Below are positions 11,999 to 22,141 of a stretch of 64,000 bases of DNA, piece after piece; the first letter of the stretch is position 1, and each line of letters starts with the position of its first letter. Both the position numbers and the translations under genes were made by a program. The notes beneath the pieces were generated by a model, which saw only the letters and a list, made by a program, of their open reading frames with translations, was not told the origin of the DNA and ran no database searches. The DNA is from Meconema thalassinum (taxonomy: Eukaryota > Arthropoda > Insecta > Orthoptera > Tettigoniidae): assembly GCA_946902985.2 (NCBI GenBank), contig OX336389.2, positions 147,177,099 through 147,241,098 on the forward strand. Reading direction: 5' to 3'.

Positions 11999-13197
11999 TT
12001 AGGAAGCCGTCTCCTGTACTTGAATGCTTAATTTACAAGCATCTTTGTTCTGAATCTCGTCCGACGCTTTCTTATTCCACATTGCCCTGATGGTATTAAA
12101 ATATTTTGCTAATTGACCTGCTTTCCCCCATTCCCTTTTTAGTAATTTAATTAAAGTGTGATACTCATTTTCATTTTCTATTCTGTTTAGATCTGCATTG
12201 TCTACAAACTTTTCTCTTATCATTTTAATTTCCTTGCATTCCCTGATCAGGTGCGCTGCACCCATAACCTTCCCACAAAACAGGCAAATGTCCTCTTTTC
12301 CTACTTCTCTCAACGCTTTGTTCTTATACACCCCCATTAACCACCAAATTATCCCTCTCATTTCTCTTTCCATTAGGCATTGAGGCATTATGCTCATAAA
12401 GTTCCTTATTTCGCAGAACTCTGTTAAGGTTCTCCTACTGGTGCACTCTTCTCTTAGCACCTGCAACTCTACGCCATTTACCCTTCTACACACTTTTTTG
12501 CACACCCTACCTTGCTCTCTTTGTAAGTCCCTATCCCATAGATAACCCATTCCTAATCTTTCCAGTACACTTCTTACCCCGTCCACCCAGTAGCCCTCTT
12601 GCTGATGCTTCATTTGGTGCAGGTAGGCTACCTTAAGCATTTCCCCCCCTCCACCTGCTTTTAAACGAATCTAAGACTTTATGACCTTGTTTATGATATG
12701 TTGTCTAAAGCTTACATCCTCACACAACATTCTCGCTCCACAATTCGCCGTGCAACTAGGTAGCCCCAAAATTATCTTGGCAAACCTAATTATAATACTG
12801 TCTAGGGTTTTCGTTCCTTCCTCTAAACCCCATACTTCCACTCCATAGAGTGCTCTTGAAACGATGAGTGCGTTGAACACATTCTTATACACTTTGTAGT
12901 CAAGATTCGGTAATCTATGCTCTAACACTTTAACATTCGCCAATGCCGCTAGCCCTTTCGATTTTGCCCTTTTAATTTGTTCGGTCCATTTACCATTGCT
13001 CGCCATTATCGTCCCTAGATACTCAAGTTTTTTCACCGTCTCTAACTGCGACCCATACATGACCCACTTTTCGTTCTTAGCCAGTTTAACTCCCTTTTTG
13101 CTGACCATAACTTTGGTCTTACTCGGGTTAAATTTTAAGTTCCAGTTCTCACAGTATCTCACAATATCGTCAATACTATATTGCATATTATAGGGTT
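11999..13197 (-). pseudogene. LINE ORF2, C-terminal part (RT thumb to Cys/His motif)
   Basis: Two minus-strand frames, 13,193 to 12,671 and 12,640 to 11,999, cover the C-terminal half of a LINE polymerase. The first begins in the helix that follows the RT active site ('YCENWNLKFNPSKTKVMV') and runs through 'LEYLGT' and 'ALYGVEVWG', landmarks of the RT thumb region. The second has a possible zinc-binding 'CLFCGK...HLIREC' near its middle. A stop or frameshift separates them around 12,655. The first 100 residues of the longer open frame upstream of 13,193 are antisense to the inverted plus-strand half and are not part of the protein. It would have copied LINE RNA at a nicked target; it is now dead. 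Confidence 0.8.
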
Positions 13198-13665
13198 CGG
13201 TGTTCTCGAGACTCCAGACAGGGTTCAGAAAAGGGATGAGAACCAGTGACAATATAATGGTGGTTAAAACGGTGATGGACAAGTACATAAGAAGGAAAAG
13301 AGGTAAGCTGTATATCACAGCTATTGATTTGGAGAAGGCGTTTGATTCAGTGAGCAGGGTAGCTGTCATGGCTAAGCTGGGAAAAATCGGGGTGTCACAT
13401 AAAATGATACGAGCAATTGAGAATGTGTATTCCGAAGTGAAATGTGCAATTAAAACTAAAGATGATGTAATTGTAGGAGAGATAACGTCTAATATAGGAT
13501 TAAAACAGGGATGCAAATTATCCCCGTTGCTTTTTTTTGCTATTTATCAACGATATTTCCGATTCAAAGGGCTTTGAGCAACGGTCCAACCCTTGCTTGG
13601 ACAATTATGATATCCCGGGCCTAGCTTTTGCTGATGACATCCTTCTGCTTGCTCTAACAACCTAT
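13198..13665 (+). pseudogene. LINE ORF2, inverted RT fingers/palm segment
   Basis: The plus strand reads 'LQTGFRKGMRTSDN', then 'AIDLEKAFDSV' (RT motif A) and 'GLKQGCKLSPLLF' (motif B). After a frameshift at about 13,545 comes 'GLAFADDILLLAL', the catalytic FADD of motif C, just before the right target duplication. These segments precede, in RT order, the minus-strand half at 11,999-13,197. The orientation switch plus the single pair of target duplications argues for one integration event. Confidence 0.85.
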
Positions 13666-13678
13666 AATGCCCGCCTAT
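13666..13678. repeat. Right 13-bp target-site duplication of the LINE
   Basis: An exact copy of 11,470-11,482, lying immediately after the RT motif C codons. Confidence 0.85.
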
Positions 13679-16185
13679 AAGCTATGATATTAGAAAAAGA
13701 AATGTATGGCTTGTTTTAAACGGAGAATAATTGTTTACTGTGAAACACAAATCTGAATTTAAAAATAGTTTATGTCCTACATGATGTTTGAACTCTTTTT
13801 TTATTTATACTTTAGACAAACGCTAACATGGTTGTAATTCAGAAGCTATGGGCGCCTCCTTTCCAATCCTACACCGTACAGTGAGGTTAAAATGAATAAT
13901 GATCACGTTACAGACATCCAGTTTCAATGCCATGAGAAATAAGTGAACAAAGTATAAAATTCATGAGCCAGTGAGGAATTCAACATGGTGTCCTTTGGAC
14001 AAAAGAGAAGCGTTCTATAAACGTAAGCCCCAAGCTGACCTATCGACCCCCAATGGTTTGGGTCATCGTAAAGATGAAAATTTAATCTAAGCTGTAGCTA
14101 AAACTAACTACACACGTATATACTAGAAGAAGAAATGGAAAACAAAAGGACAATAGGCCAAATAAAGGACAGAAGGACTAAAAAATGGCCCTAAACCCTC
14201 AAGAATGTGGATTGAGGGAGTTGGAAGGAAGGGGAGCCATGAAAGGCAGATAGAAAAGTAAAATAGGAGAGGCTCTGCCCCAGAGGTAATGGATAAAGAG
14301 GAGGAAAACTGGACTCAGTGGAGAAATCCCTTGGGGTCGCCAACTTCCAAACTGATCAGCCGTAAGCCCCTTGAGGGTGTAGCCATATGCAGAATGCACC
14401 ACAAATGGTGGGGGCTATATACAGCCAACCTTCTTGAGGGGACTTGAGCAAAAGACAGTAAATATCATGAAAATAAAAATAAGGCTGCTTCCTCACACAA
14501 GTAAGGATATCAGAAAAATAAATAAACAAGGGCCAATTAAGTTGCAAAGGGAAGAGACTCCCTAGGCCTCGGATACCCTAATCATGTTGGGGTCGGTAGA
14601 GAACAAGAGTTGAGCAAGTGTGGTCGACAGGAAATAACACAGAGAGGAGCCTAGCTCAAGTTAGTGGAAGCAATGACGGACTCAGCTGGGACTCCGTGAT
14701 CGTCAACCTACATGACACTAGATATGACGCCCAGGGGTGGAAATAAAGACCTCTTTTGTTTGATATCACGGGCTTTTAAGGACGGTAACACATGGCATGC
14801 CTTATAATGCAATACTGGTCCTAGGGTATGCAAAATTGTATTAGAAACCCTGCTAATAATAGTGTGCATGACCATTATTATTTTCCTTAAGTATAGTACA
14901 TGGGACTGATAACCATGATTTCCAAGCCCCTAAGTAAGACAAAAACAAATGATTTTCATTTTTCCAATGAGTTGGGGTGAGGTGAGTTTTCTATACACCA
15001 AACTGATGTGGTTTCCCACTTCTACTCCAGGCAAATGCACATTTGATGTTAAGAAAAGTCAAATGGTTTGCAACTGCCCAATGCTAGGACCTGATTAGTG
15101 GCTTTTAAAAATGGGATGGAATGGAGTACACTTCCCCCAAAACCATTAACAGGAGTGTTCGATCCCCTCAAGAACAATTCTTAAAGTCAATATAAATGAC
15201 TATGCACTTCAGGTAATGACGGTCTCCTCTCACCAATCCTACCCCTTGGTGGTGAAACGCACACTCTAATACATCCATAATAGTGACAGATTATCTGTTA
15301 AATACCTAACTATCCCCAGATTTACCTTGAATTTTCTTAAAATCCACTAAATTTTCCGCAAATTGACCAAATGACACAAAATTCCAGCAAAATGCTATAA
15401 ATGACTACCAGATTTATTGAAATTCCATTGATTTACCTAAGAATGGTTTAAACTACCTCAAATTCATATAAAATTAGACGAATATAGATGAAAATTCACT
15501 AAAATTTACCAAACTTAACCAAAGTGGGCTACAAACCATGAAATTTATCCATTTTTTTTGTAAATTCCCTATATGTACTCGAAAATTCCATAATATTGCC
15601 TTTACTAGTATGCTTTTATTGTTGTTGTTGCTCTTGTTGTTGTTGTTTCGTTTACCACACTTCCTGCAGACAAATACTTGAACATGACTTTCTGATAGGC
15701 TAGGACCTCTACATTGGACGTTATAGTTGAGTTTCATTTTACATAAACTCGTCTCTGAGGTGGGTGTCAGAAAAGGCATCCAGCTGTTAAAACCACACCC
15801 TGACATAGACTTTAATAACCTCTTACGTTGAGGTGGATAACACTAACGACATTGAATGATTGAACGGTTTCCTTTTCACAATTCCTGTCTATACTTTCCT
15901 CTTGAATGTTGCTAAAATGCAATTAAATTTAATAAATACCTTAAGATGGTTTGATTTGTTTAATGATATGGTGTTGATGATGGATATATACGTTAAGACT
16001 AATTTTTGTTAGGTCTTGGCTGGCCTTGCAATAAGAAATTGACAAACCAAACATGGGTTATCTACCAGGGGAACACTTTGGCCACTATGTTGGTTATTGA
16101 CCAGTAAGTACAGTTCTTGTAATGAGACAGAAATCCAACACAAACAATGAGCTCGCGCGGCGGTGGAGATTGGTACCACGATGTA
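13679..16185. other. Non-coding stretch with SINE-like and low-complexity pieces
   Basis: No gene was recognised. 14,975-15,120 has a 'gtggtttcccacttctactc' phrase typical of insect retroposon bodies. 15,300-15,530 is a degenerate AAATT-rich short-period repeat. A (TTG)n tract lies at about 15,618-15,650. 15,762-15,790 carries 'gtcagaaaaggcatccagc', close to the core of the SINE at 10.6 kb. Confidence 0.5.
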
Positions 16186-16194
16186 CTGTCGGTT

Positions 16195-16510
16195 ATGTAG
16201 GTATGTGGAATGTATATCACATATGGTTTACTTGAAGGTTTGGAGGTTCCATTTAAGATATTTCTACAATAAACCATTTTCAAATGGTCATTCGTTGGTG
16301 TGAAAATATTTATTATATGATATTTTTGTAAACAATTATGATTTATAAAAAATGTATACGTTTACTGTATTCTTATTTAATGTACACACTGGAGGCACTA
16401 TCGACCAAAATACAGCACTATCTGGAATGTATATTGCATACTTGAAGGTTTGGTGATCCCATTAAAGGTATTCCTACAATAAATGATTTTTAAGTTCTCG
16501 TTTTATGGCA
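16195..16510. repeat. Two-copy ~210-bp diverged tandem repeat
   Basis: The phrase 'acttgaaggtttgg' at 16,230 recurs at 16,440. Each copy is preceded by 'tggaatgtata' and followed by 'ctacaataaa' and a 'tatttaatata'-like stretch. Confidence 0.75.
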
Positions 16511-16876
16511 TGATTATTTAATATATGCTATTTGCTAATAGGATTTGTCACTGGAATTATTTTACAAGTAGTTATTTTAATGACCAACAGAATTTATTGT
16601 TAACAAAGGCACAGCTCTGTTTGAAATTTTGAATAACATGTTACATGTTATACATCATATGCAACTACTGTAAGGCTTGTGTTTTATTTAATGCCTTTAA
16701 CCCTATATTAAACACTCAGTTTGTAATACTGATGACTGCAATGTTACGATAAAAAAAATTGAAACTAAACAAAAATCTGCGTTGAAAAACCAAAAATTGG
16801 TTGAGCAAATATATACTGGGGAAAAGAAAAGTTTTGTAAACATTGATGTCCAACAAGACTAATTAAATCAGTAACT
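16511..16876. other. Non-coding AT-rich stretch upstream of the tRNA gene
   Basis: Nothing was recognised beyond AT-rich sequence and short stop-bounded frames. Confidence 0.55.
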
Positions 16877-16965
16877 GTCAGGGTGGCCGAGTGGTTAAGG
16901 CGTTTGACTTAAGTTCAAATTTCCAAATATATAAGGAAGCAAGGGTTCGAACCCCTTCCCTGACA
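16877..16965 (+). tRNA. tRNA-Leu (anticodon UAA)
   Basis: The ends pair as a 7-bp acceptor stem (gtcaggg with ccctgac) with discriminator A. The D arm holds the A box 'tggccgagtgg'. The anticodon stem tttga/tcaaa frames a seven-base loop cttaagt with anticodon TAA. The T arm aaggg-ttcgaac-ccctt holds the B box. The variable arm is 21 nt with a ttcc/ggaa stem, as expected for type II leucine tRNAs but longer than usual. No CCA is encoded and no intron is evident. A T-run terminator is not immediate; the first long one is near 17,029. A functional gene is likely, but a tRNA relic is possible. Confidence 0.88.
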
Positions 16966-17291
16966 TAACTAATGCTTGAACATTCAAGAAAACAAGAAAT
17001 ATACACAAACTATGTTTATCAATTTAATAATTTTTTTTACAATAGATAGACACATAGAATACAGCTATTTTTGTTTATCATTTCTTTTAAACATAACACT
17101 TGTTAAAAATTATTTTTAGGGGATGGGGTTGTTGCTACATTGACCCATCACACAATAATAGCAGCTTTACGAAGTTCATTTTCTATATTTAATAGCTCTT
17201 TCTCATAACCAATATCACCAACCTGTTTACAGGCATGCAAGAGATGTAGACGTTCAACTAATATATTAGGATCGTTCCATTTGCTATTTTT

Positions 17292-18707
17292 AGCCTACTT
17301 TTCACATTTTGCAAAAATGAGGAAAAAGTAGACTTATGAGATCGGGCAAATGTGTGTCTGTCTGTCTGTTTGTCTGTCCTTCTGTCGGGCTGGCTGTGTG
17401 TGTGCCCCCCCTATCAACTCCTAAACGGCTGCAGCAATCGAAACAAAATTTGGTAGAAATAAAGATCTATACCTGAATATCTCACTGCCACATTTGAAAA
17501 TGATGTCAGTGCTACCTACTGCTGTAAAATCGCAGTTGGAATTTGAGCCCCATGTTGGATATCTTGGAAGGTAAGAATGGGAGCTTTTTCAAAATTGGCA
17601 CACATACAGATAATAATATGGCAGTTTAATTTCCAGGAGGCCATACATCGCAGTGTTGCCAAAATGATTATAAGCCTGCTGATAGATCCAAATTTTAAAT
17701 GCATATAACTTCTACACTATCTATTGGATTTCAACCACATTTCGTACGTGCTATGTGTACATACACAGATATGACTGAACGTATTCTTAAGATCCACCAG
17801 GGCTGCCAACTGTTAATAAAAGCTCTCAATTTATTTTATCCAAATACCAATATATCAGAAAGTATGCAAGCCGACCACTTTAAACTATGCACACGTATAG
17901 TACCTGACATTCTATATTAATTTGGAGTAACTTATATACGTCAGTGCTACCAACATGATTCTAAGCCTGCTGCGAGGTCAAATTTTAATACATATAACTT
18001 CTATACTATCATTTGGATTTCAATCAAATTTCGTGTGTGCTATGTGTACCATAACAGATATGTCTATGCCGATTCTTAAGAGTAACCAGGGCTGCCAACT
18101 GTTAATAAATACTGTCTATATTTTTGTTATCTTAATATCAATATATCAGAAAGTATGCAAGCCAATAGCTCTAAACTTTGCACACGTAAAGTACCTGGCA
18201 TTCTAGATTAATTTGGAGTAACTAATATATGTCAGTGCTGCCAACATGGTTCTAAGCCTACTGATAGGTCCAATTTTAAAATGCATGTAACTTCTATACA
18301 TACTAATGGATTTCATTCAAAATTGACACAACAATAAATCATATTATTTCAGATTATTTCTGACCAATACATGTATGTCATTGATGCCAACATGATTTTA
18401 CGCGCGCTGTTAGATCCAATGCTTAACTGCATGTAACGTCCATGCTATCCATTGGACTTCAACCACATTTTGTATTCTGTACCTTAAGAGATGGAACTAA
18501 GAATATATTCGGTCACCAGGGCTGCCAACTGTAGTTCTCTATTAGGCTACATTATGCCAGGTACACAGTATTTCGAACTAATTTGAAATTTCGATATTAC
18601 CAACTTAATTTCGTCATTATTCTAGATAGATCCATATAGATTAATCATTGGCATGAATCTTAAATTTTAAGAAAGGTAGGCTCTTTAGATCGTCACGGAA
18701 CGTCTTG
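17292..18707. mobile_element. Insertion in the left palindrome arm, possible non-autonomous DNA transposon
   Basis: This segment is absent from the right arm. Its left edge 'agcctacttttc' and the sequence at 18,671-18,682 read outward ('agcctacctttc') look like short terminal inverted repeats, which would put the right end near 18,682. Inside are a (TGTC)n-like tract at about 17,356-17,380 and a four-unit diverged repeat beginning 'cagtgytrccaa' near 17,652, 17,942, 18,232 and 18,378. No transposase frame is visible. Part of the size difference may instead be a deletion in the right arm. Confidence 0.5.
17640..18535. repeat. Diverged ~290-bp tandem units
   Basis: Units begin near 17,652, 17,942 and 18,232 (290-bp spacing), with a shorter one at 18,378. 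Each has a 'ccaacatgattctaagcc' phrase, then 'taacttctata', 'ttggatttcaa' and, in the full units, 'agggctgccaactgt'. Frames here are not conserved between units. Confidence 0.8.
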
Positions 18708-19459
18708 TTTATGAATGGTTTCAAAAACTCGGGAAGCAGTTCATCATTATCACCATTATCATGATTATCATCCTCATCATTATAATCATTTTCATAATGA
18801 TGATCATCATCATTAATATCATTACCATTATAATTTCCACCTATGTCCTCAGTCTGTTCAATGGTTTGAGTTGCCTTTGATAGTGTTGAAAGCTTCTTTT
18901 TAGATGTGCTAGTATGCTTTAACATTGTTATGTTATTATTATCACCATTACCTTCCCCCACCAACTTCTTGATGGGATATATTGTCTCTGATAGGGTTGA
19001 GGGCTTTTGAGATGTGGGTGCGTGTCTGAACATGGGTTTCACAGGAGGTGTTAAAGGTTTCTCATTAAACAACTCGCTAACAGCATGAGTGCGTTGTAGT
19101 GTATTAAACTTGAGGTTAATAATATCTTGAGCAGCACTATCTTTTACTTGGACTTGGTTTTTTGCTTTGGTTTGAGTTTTCCTCCCATTTAGACTAGCGT
19201 GATTATTAAGTTTACAATCATGATTGTTTGAAGAAAATATGTCCAATTGTTTTGTCTTAAGCATTCCTCGGCACTGTTTCGATCGTTGCTTTGAACAGCG
19301 TCAAATAACAGTTCCATTTTTATTGCTTCGTTTCAAAATATATGAATATCCTTTATAGTCTGCATAAGGCTTACCATACCTAGTCACTGATACTTCCATA
19401 TCAACTGTCAAACACAAACTAATCTCTAGTAAAGACAACTTGGTAATGACAACAATAGT

Positions 19460-19740
19460 TTAATGTGGGAGCATATATACATGCAAAAAGTGGTGGCAAA
19501 TGTGGGGGGTAAAAAGTGGGAGCAAAAGTGGCAGGAAATGTGGGAGCAAAAACTGTGAGAAAAAAAAAGAGTGGGAGCAAATATGGGATCAAATGCGGGA
19601 GCAAAGCAAATATAAAAATTGGGAGCAAATATGCTAACAAATATGTCAACAAATATGTCAGCAAAAATAAATACACAAGTCAAGATAATTTAAAGTGCAA
19701 AGAAAATATGGAAGCAAACATGAGAGCAAAAGTGGTGTTT
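19460..19740. repeat. GGGAGCAAA-type tandem array (left arm, outer)
   Basis: Variants of gtgggagcaaa, atgggagcaaat and similar recur about every 11-24 bp. Open frames on both strands here (repeated Ala-Pro-Thr-Phe or Gly-Ser-Lys) are products of the repeat, not genes. The inverted partner is at 21,812-22,080. Confidence 0.88.
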
Positions 19741-19776
19741 TTCTAAAACAACTAGACATAACAAACTTAGTCATAA

Positions 19777-19965
19777 CCTCACCTAACCTCACCTAACCTC
19801 ACCTAACCTCACCTAACCTCAACTAACTTAACCTAACCTCACCTAACCTAACCTAACCTAACCTAACTTCACCTAACCTAACTTGACTGAACTTTACCTA
19901 ACCTAACCTATCATAACTTCACCTAACCTAACTTTACCTAATCTAACTTCACCTAACCTAACCTT
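19777..19965. repeat. CCTAA/CCTCA telomere-like array (left arm)
   Basis: Tandem 'acctaacct' and 'acctcacctaacct' units dominate. The complementary unit TTAGG is the insect telomeric repeat (established knowledge). The array is impure, with TTAGG mixed with TGAGG and TTAAG, and is interstitial here. The inverted partner is at 21,601-21,770. Confidence 0.9.
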
Positions 19966-19979
19966 TCATCTCTCAGATC

Positions 19980-20165
19980 AAAATTAAATTGTAGGCATAG
20001 TTGAGTTGGAACCCAAGACTTCAGGGATAACACCCAAGTATACTAGCCACTACACCGCAAGATGGGCAAATTATCATGCAACACAACATAAAAATAAAAG
20101 TTTCCTGTAGATTAACTCATTGGCTGACAACCATAGATGGGAATTCAAACCCAAGACCTCGGGAC
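19980..20165 (-). mobile_element. tRNA-like SINE segment (left arm)
   Basis: The minus strand reads 'cttgcggtgtagtggctagt', then a B-box-like 'gggttccaactc'. It is mirrored at about 21,410-21,590 and related to 11,230-11,470. Confidence 0.5.
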
Positions 20166-20244
20166 TTTTGTTTTGAACATTATCAGAAATATTATTCCAT
20201 TTACATTTTGCAGCTGCTTATAGTTATAAGAGTTGGCAATAATA

Positions 20245-20455
20245 TGGGGAAGTAAAATAGTGGGAGCAAATGTGGGAGCCAATATGGAAGCCAATATGGG
20301 AGCAAATGTGGTAGTCAATATGTAGGCAAAAGTGGGAGCAAATATGGGAGCAAATGTGGGAGCCAATATGAGAGCAAATGTGGGAGCCAATATGGGAGTC
20401 AACATGGGGGCAAATATTGGGAGCAAATGTGTGAGCAAATGTGTGAGCAAATCAG
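20245..20455. repeat. GGGAGCAAA/GGGAGCCAATAT array (left arm, inner)
   Basis: Units alternate 'gggagcaaatgt' and 'gggagccaatat' with about 12-bp periodicity. The partner, with fewer units, is at 21,170-21,312. Unequal unit number is expected for tandem arrays. Confidence 0.88.
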
Positions 20456-20788
20456 CTCACCTCGGATATCAACAGTGAGTACTCATATCCACCGCTAGAT
20501 AGCGGAAACACATTTTGTGTGTTGTATGTAACTATCTTACAAAGTTTGACTGCATGCAAAACGTGCTTGTATAATCTGTGCATATAATTTTAATATTCTA
20601 TTAACACTAAGTGTTCAGAACTAACATGTATAACCTTGTCAAGTGTATATAGAGGATCCTTAGCAAGAACGACTGACTAACCCAGGAGTGTAAAGCCTTG
20701 CCATGTGCTGTAAGCACTTGTTGGCAGAAAATGGTTCCTAATAATAACGGACTTAATGAATATGAAACGTGTTTGGAGTGTCTTCTTA

Positions 20789-20824
20789 AATCCTATTTTA
20801 TACGTTGTGATACGTGTAAGGAAT
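20789..20824. other. Palindrome centre (36-bp spacer)
   Basis: The arms meet as 'ggagtgtcttctta' ending at 20,788 and 'taagaagacactcc' starting at 20,825, leaving 36 unpaired bases that are themselves partly symmetrical ('ttatacgt' / 'atacgtgtaa'). A 91-codon open frame crossing the centre (20,698-20,973) is an artefact of the symmetry. Confidence 0.9.
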
Positions 20825-21169
20825 TAAGAAGACACTCCAAACACGTTTCATATTCATTAAGTCCGTTATTATTAGGAACCATTTTCTGCCAACAAGTGCT
20901 TACTGCACATGGCAAGGCTTTACACTCCTGGGTTAGTCAGTCTTTCTTGCTAAGGATCCTCTATATACCCTAGACAAGGCTATACAAGTTAGTTCTGAGC
21001 ACTTAGTGTTAATTGTATATTAAAATTATATGCACAGCTTATACAAGAACGTTTTGCATGCAGTCAAACTTAGTAAGATAGTTACATACAACACACAAAG
21101 TATGTTTCCGCTACCTAGCGGTGGATATGAGTACTCACTGGTGATATCCGAGGTGAGCTGATTTGCTCA

Positions 21170-21312
21170 CACATTTACTCCCAATATTTGCCCCCATATT
21201 GACTCCCATATTGGCTCCCACATTTGTTCTCATATTGGCTCCCACATTTGCTCCCATATTTTCTCCCATATTGGCTTCCATATTGGCTCCCACATTTGCT
21301 CCCACTTTTTTA
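21170..21312. repeat. TTTGCTCCC-type array (right arm, inner)
   Basis: Inverted partner of 20,245-20,455: 'acatttgctcccatatt' units with about 12-bp periodicity. Confidence 0.88.
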
Positions 21313-21409
21313 TTTCCCCATATTAATGCCAACTCTTATAACTATAAGCAGTAGCAAAATGTAAGTGGGATAATATTTCTGATAATATTCAAAACATAAG
21401 TCCTGAGGT

Positions 21410-21590
21410 CTTGGGTTTGAATTCCCATCTATGGTTGTCAGCCAATGAGTTACACTACAGGAAACTTTTATTTTTATGTTGTGTTGCATGATAATTTGCC
21501 CATCATGCGGTGTAGTGGCTAGTATACTTGGGTGTTATCCCTGATGTCTTGGGTTCCAACTCAACTATGCCTAGAATTTAATTTTGATCT
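21410..21590 (+). mobile_element. tRNA-like SINE segment (right arm)
   Basis: It reads 'catgcggtgtagtggctagt' and then 'ttgggttccaactc'. It mirrors 19,980-20,165. Confidence 0.5.
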
Positions 21591-21600
21591 GAGAGGTGAA

Positions 21601-21770
21601 AGGTTAGGTTAAGTTAGATTAGGTAAAGTTAGGTTAGGTGAAGTTATGATAGGTTAGGATAGGTAAAGTTCACTCAAGTTAGGTTAGGTGAAGTTAGGTT
21701 AGGTTAGGTTAGGTGAGGTTAGGTTAGGTTAATTGAGGTTAGGTGAGGTGAGGTGAGGTTAGGTTAGGTT
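21601..21770. repeat. TTAGG/TGAGG telomere-like array (right arm)
   Basis: Tandem 'aggttaggtt' and 'aggtgaggtt' units; inverted partner of 19,777-19,965. Confidence 0.9.
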
Positions 21771-21811
21771 ATGACGAAGATTGTTATGTCTAGTTGTTTT
21801 AGAAAAACACC

Positions 21812-22080
21812 ACTTTTGCTCTCATATTTGCTTCCATATTTTCTTTGCAGTTTAAATTATCATGACTTGTGTATTTATTTTTGCTGACATATATGTTGAC
21901 ATATTTGTTAGCATATTTGCTCCCACTTTTTATATTTGCTTGGCTCCAACATTTGATCCCATATTTGCTCCCACATTTTTTTGCTCACAGGTTTTGCTCC
22001 CACATTTGCTGCCACTTTTGCTCCCACATTTTACCCCCACCTTTGCTCCCACTTTTGCATGTATTTATGCTCCCACATTA
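21812..22080. repeat. TTTGCTCCC-type array (right arm, outer)
   Basis: Inverted partner of 19,460-19,740: 'tttgctcccacttttt' variants. Repeated frames encoded here are artefacts. Confidence 0.88.
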
Positions 22081-22141
22081 AACTATTGTTGTCATTACCA
22101 AGTTGTCTATACCTGAGATTAGTTTGTGTTTGACAGTTGAA

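Larger units (their letters stand above)
11483..13665 (-). mobile_element. Non-LTR retrotransposon with 5' inversion
   Basis: This 2,183-bp insertion lies between perfect 13-bp direct repeats. The minus-strand 3' end sits at the left: a T-run 'tcgattttttttattt' is the poly(A) tail seen from the plus strand. From 13,197 leftward the minus strand encodes the reverse transcriptase thumb and C-terminal region. From 13,198 rightward the plus strand encodes the RT fingers and palm. The two halves are adjacent parts of one RT placed head to head, which is the signature of twin-priming during target-primed reverse transcription. The element is 5'-truncated. The clade is uncertain (CR1/L2-like by feel). 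Confidence 0.88.
17150..19399 (-). pseudogene. FLYWCH-like zinc-finger protein with Polinton-type C-terminal segment (left copy)
   Basis: The start is ATG at 19,399 (minus). Residues 1-62 resemble a FLYWCH zinc finger: aromatic 'YYKGYSY', then W33-R-C35 (W33 is a stop here, TGA), C43, H60 and C62. Low-complexity Thr/Ser/Lys sequence follows, then an acidic Asp/Asn/His-rich stretch ending 'ELLPEFLKPFI'. A ~1.4-kb non-homologous segment (17,292-18,707) splits the frame. The last ~45 codons (17,290-17,150) encode 'NDPNILVERLHLLHACKQVG' and end 'AAIIV'. That end matches the C-terminus of the Polinton gene at 61,038-62,041. FLYWCH domains typically bind nucleic acid or protein partners (family knowledge); the function here is unknown. 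Confidence 0.68.
17110..20788 (-). repeat. Left arm of a large palindrome
   Basis: Reading outward from 20,788 this arm is the reverse complement of 20,825-23,003, closely matched near the centre (20,640-20,788 against 20,825-20,975). In outward order it holds a SINE-like tRNA segment, GGGAGCAAA-type arrays, a CCTAA-type array, a second GGGAGCAAA array and the FLYWCH-type gene. It is longer than the right arm because about 1.4 kb (17,292-18,707) has no counterpart there. Homology fades beyond a 'cccctaaaaataattttt' phrase near 17,120. Confidence 0.88.

Noticed and set aside
12671..13516. 281-codon minus-strand frame as one protein
   Set aside because: Its first ~100 codons are antisense to the RT motifs on the plus strand; only the part from about 13,193 downward is LINE protein.
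19419..20450. Frames encoding repeated Ala-Pro-Thr-Phe or Gly-Ser-Lys in the arms
   Set aside because: They are translations of the GGGAGCAAA-type tandem array, open on both strands and several frames; not proteins.
20698..20973. 91-codon frame across the palindrome centre
   Set aside because: Its two halves are mirror images of the same DNA, so the openness is a by-product of the symmetry.
19460..22080. CRISPR-like regularly spaced repeats
   Set aside because: Units of about 12 bp are contiguous with no unique spacers, and the DNA is eukaryotic.
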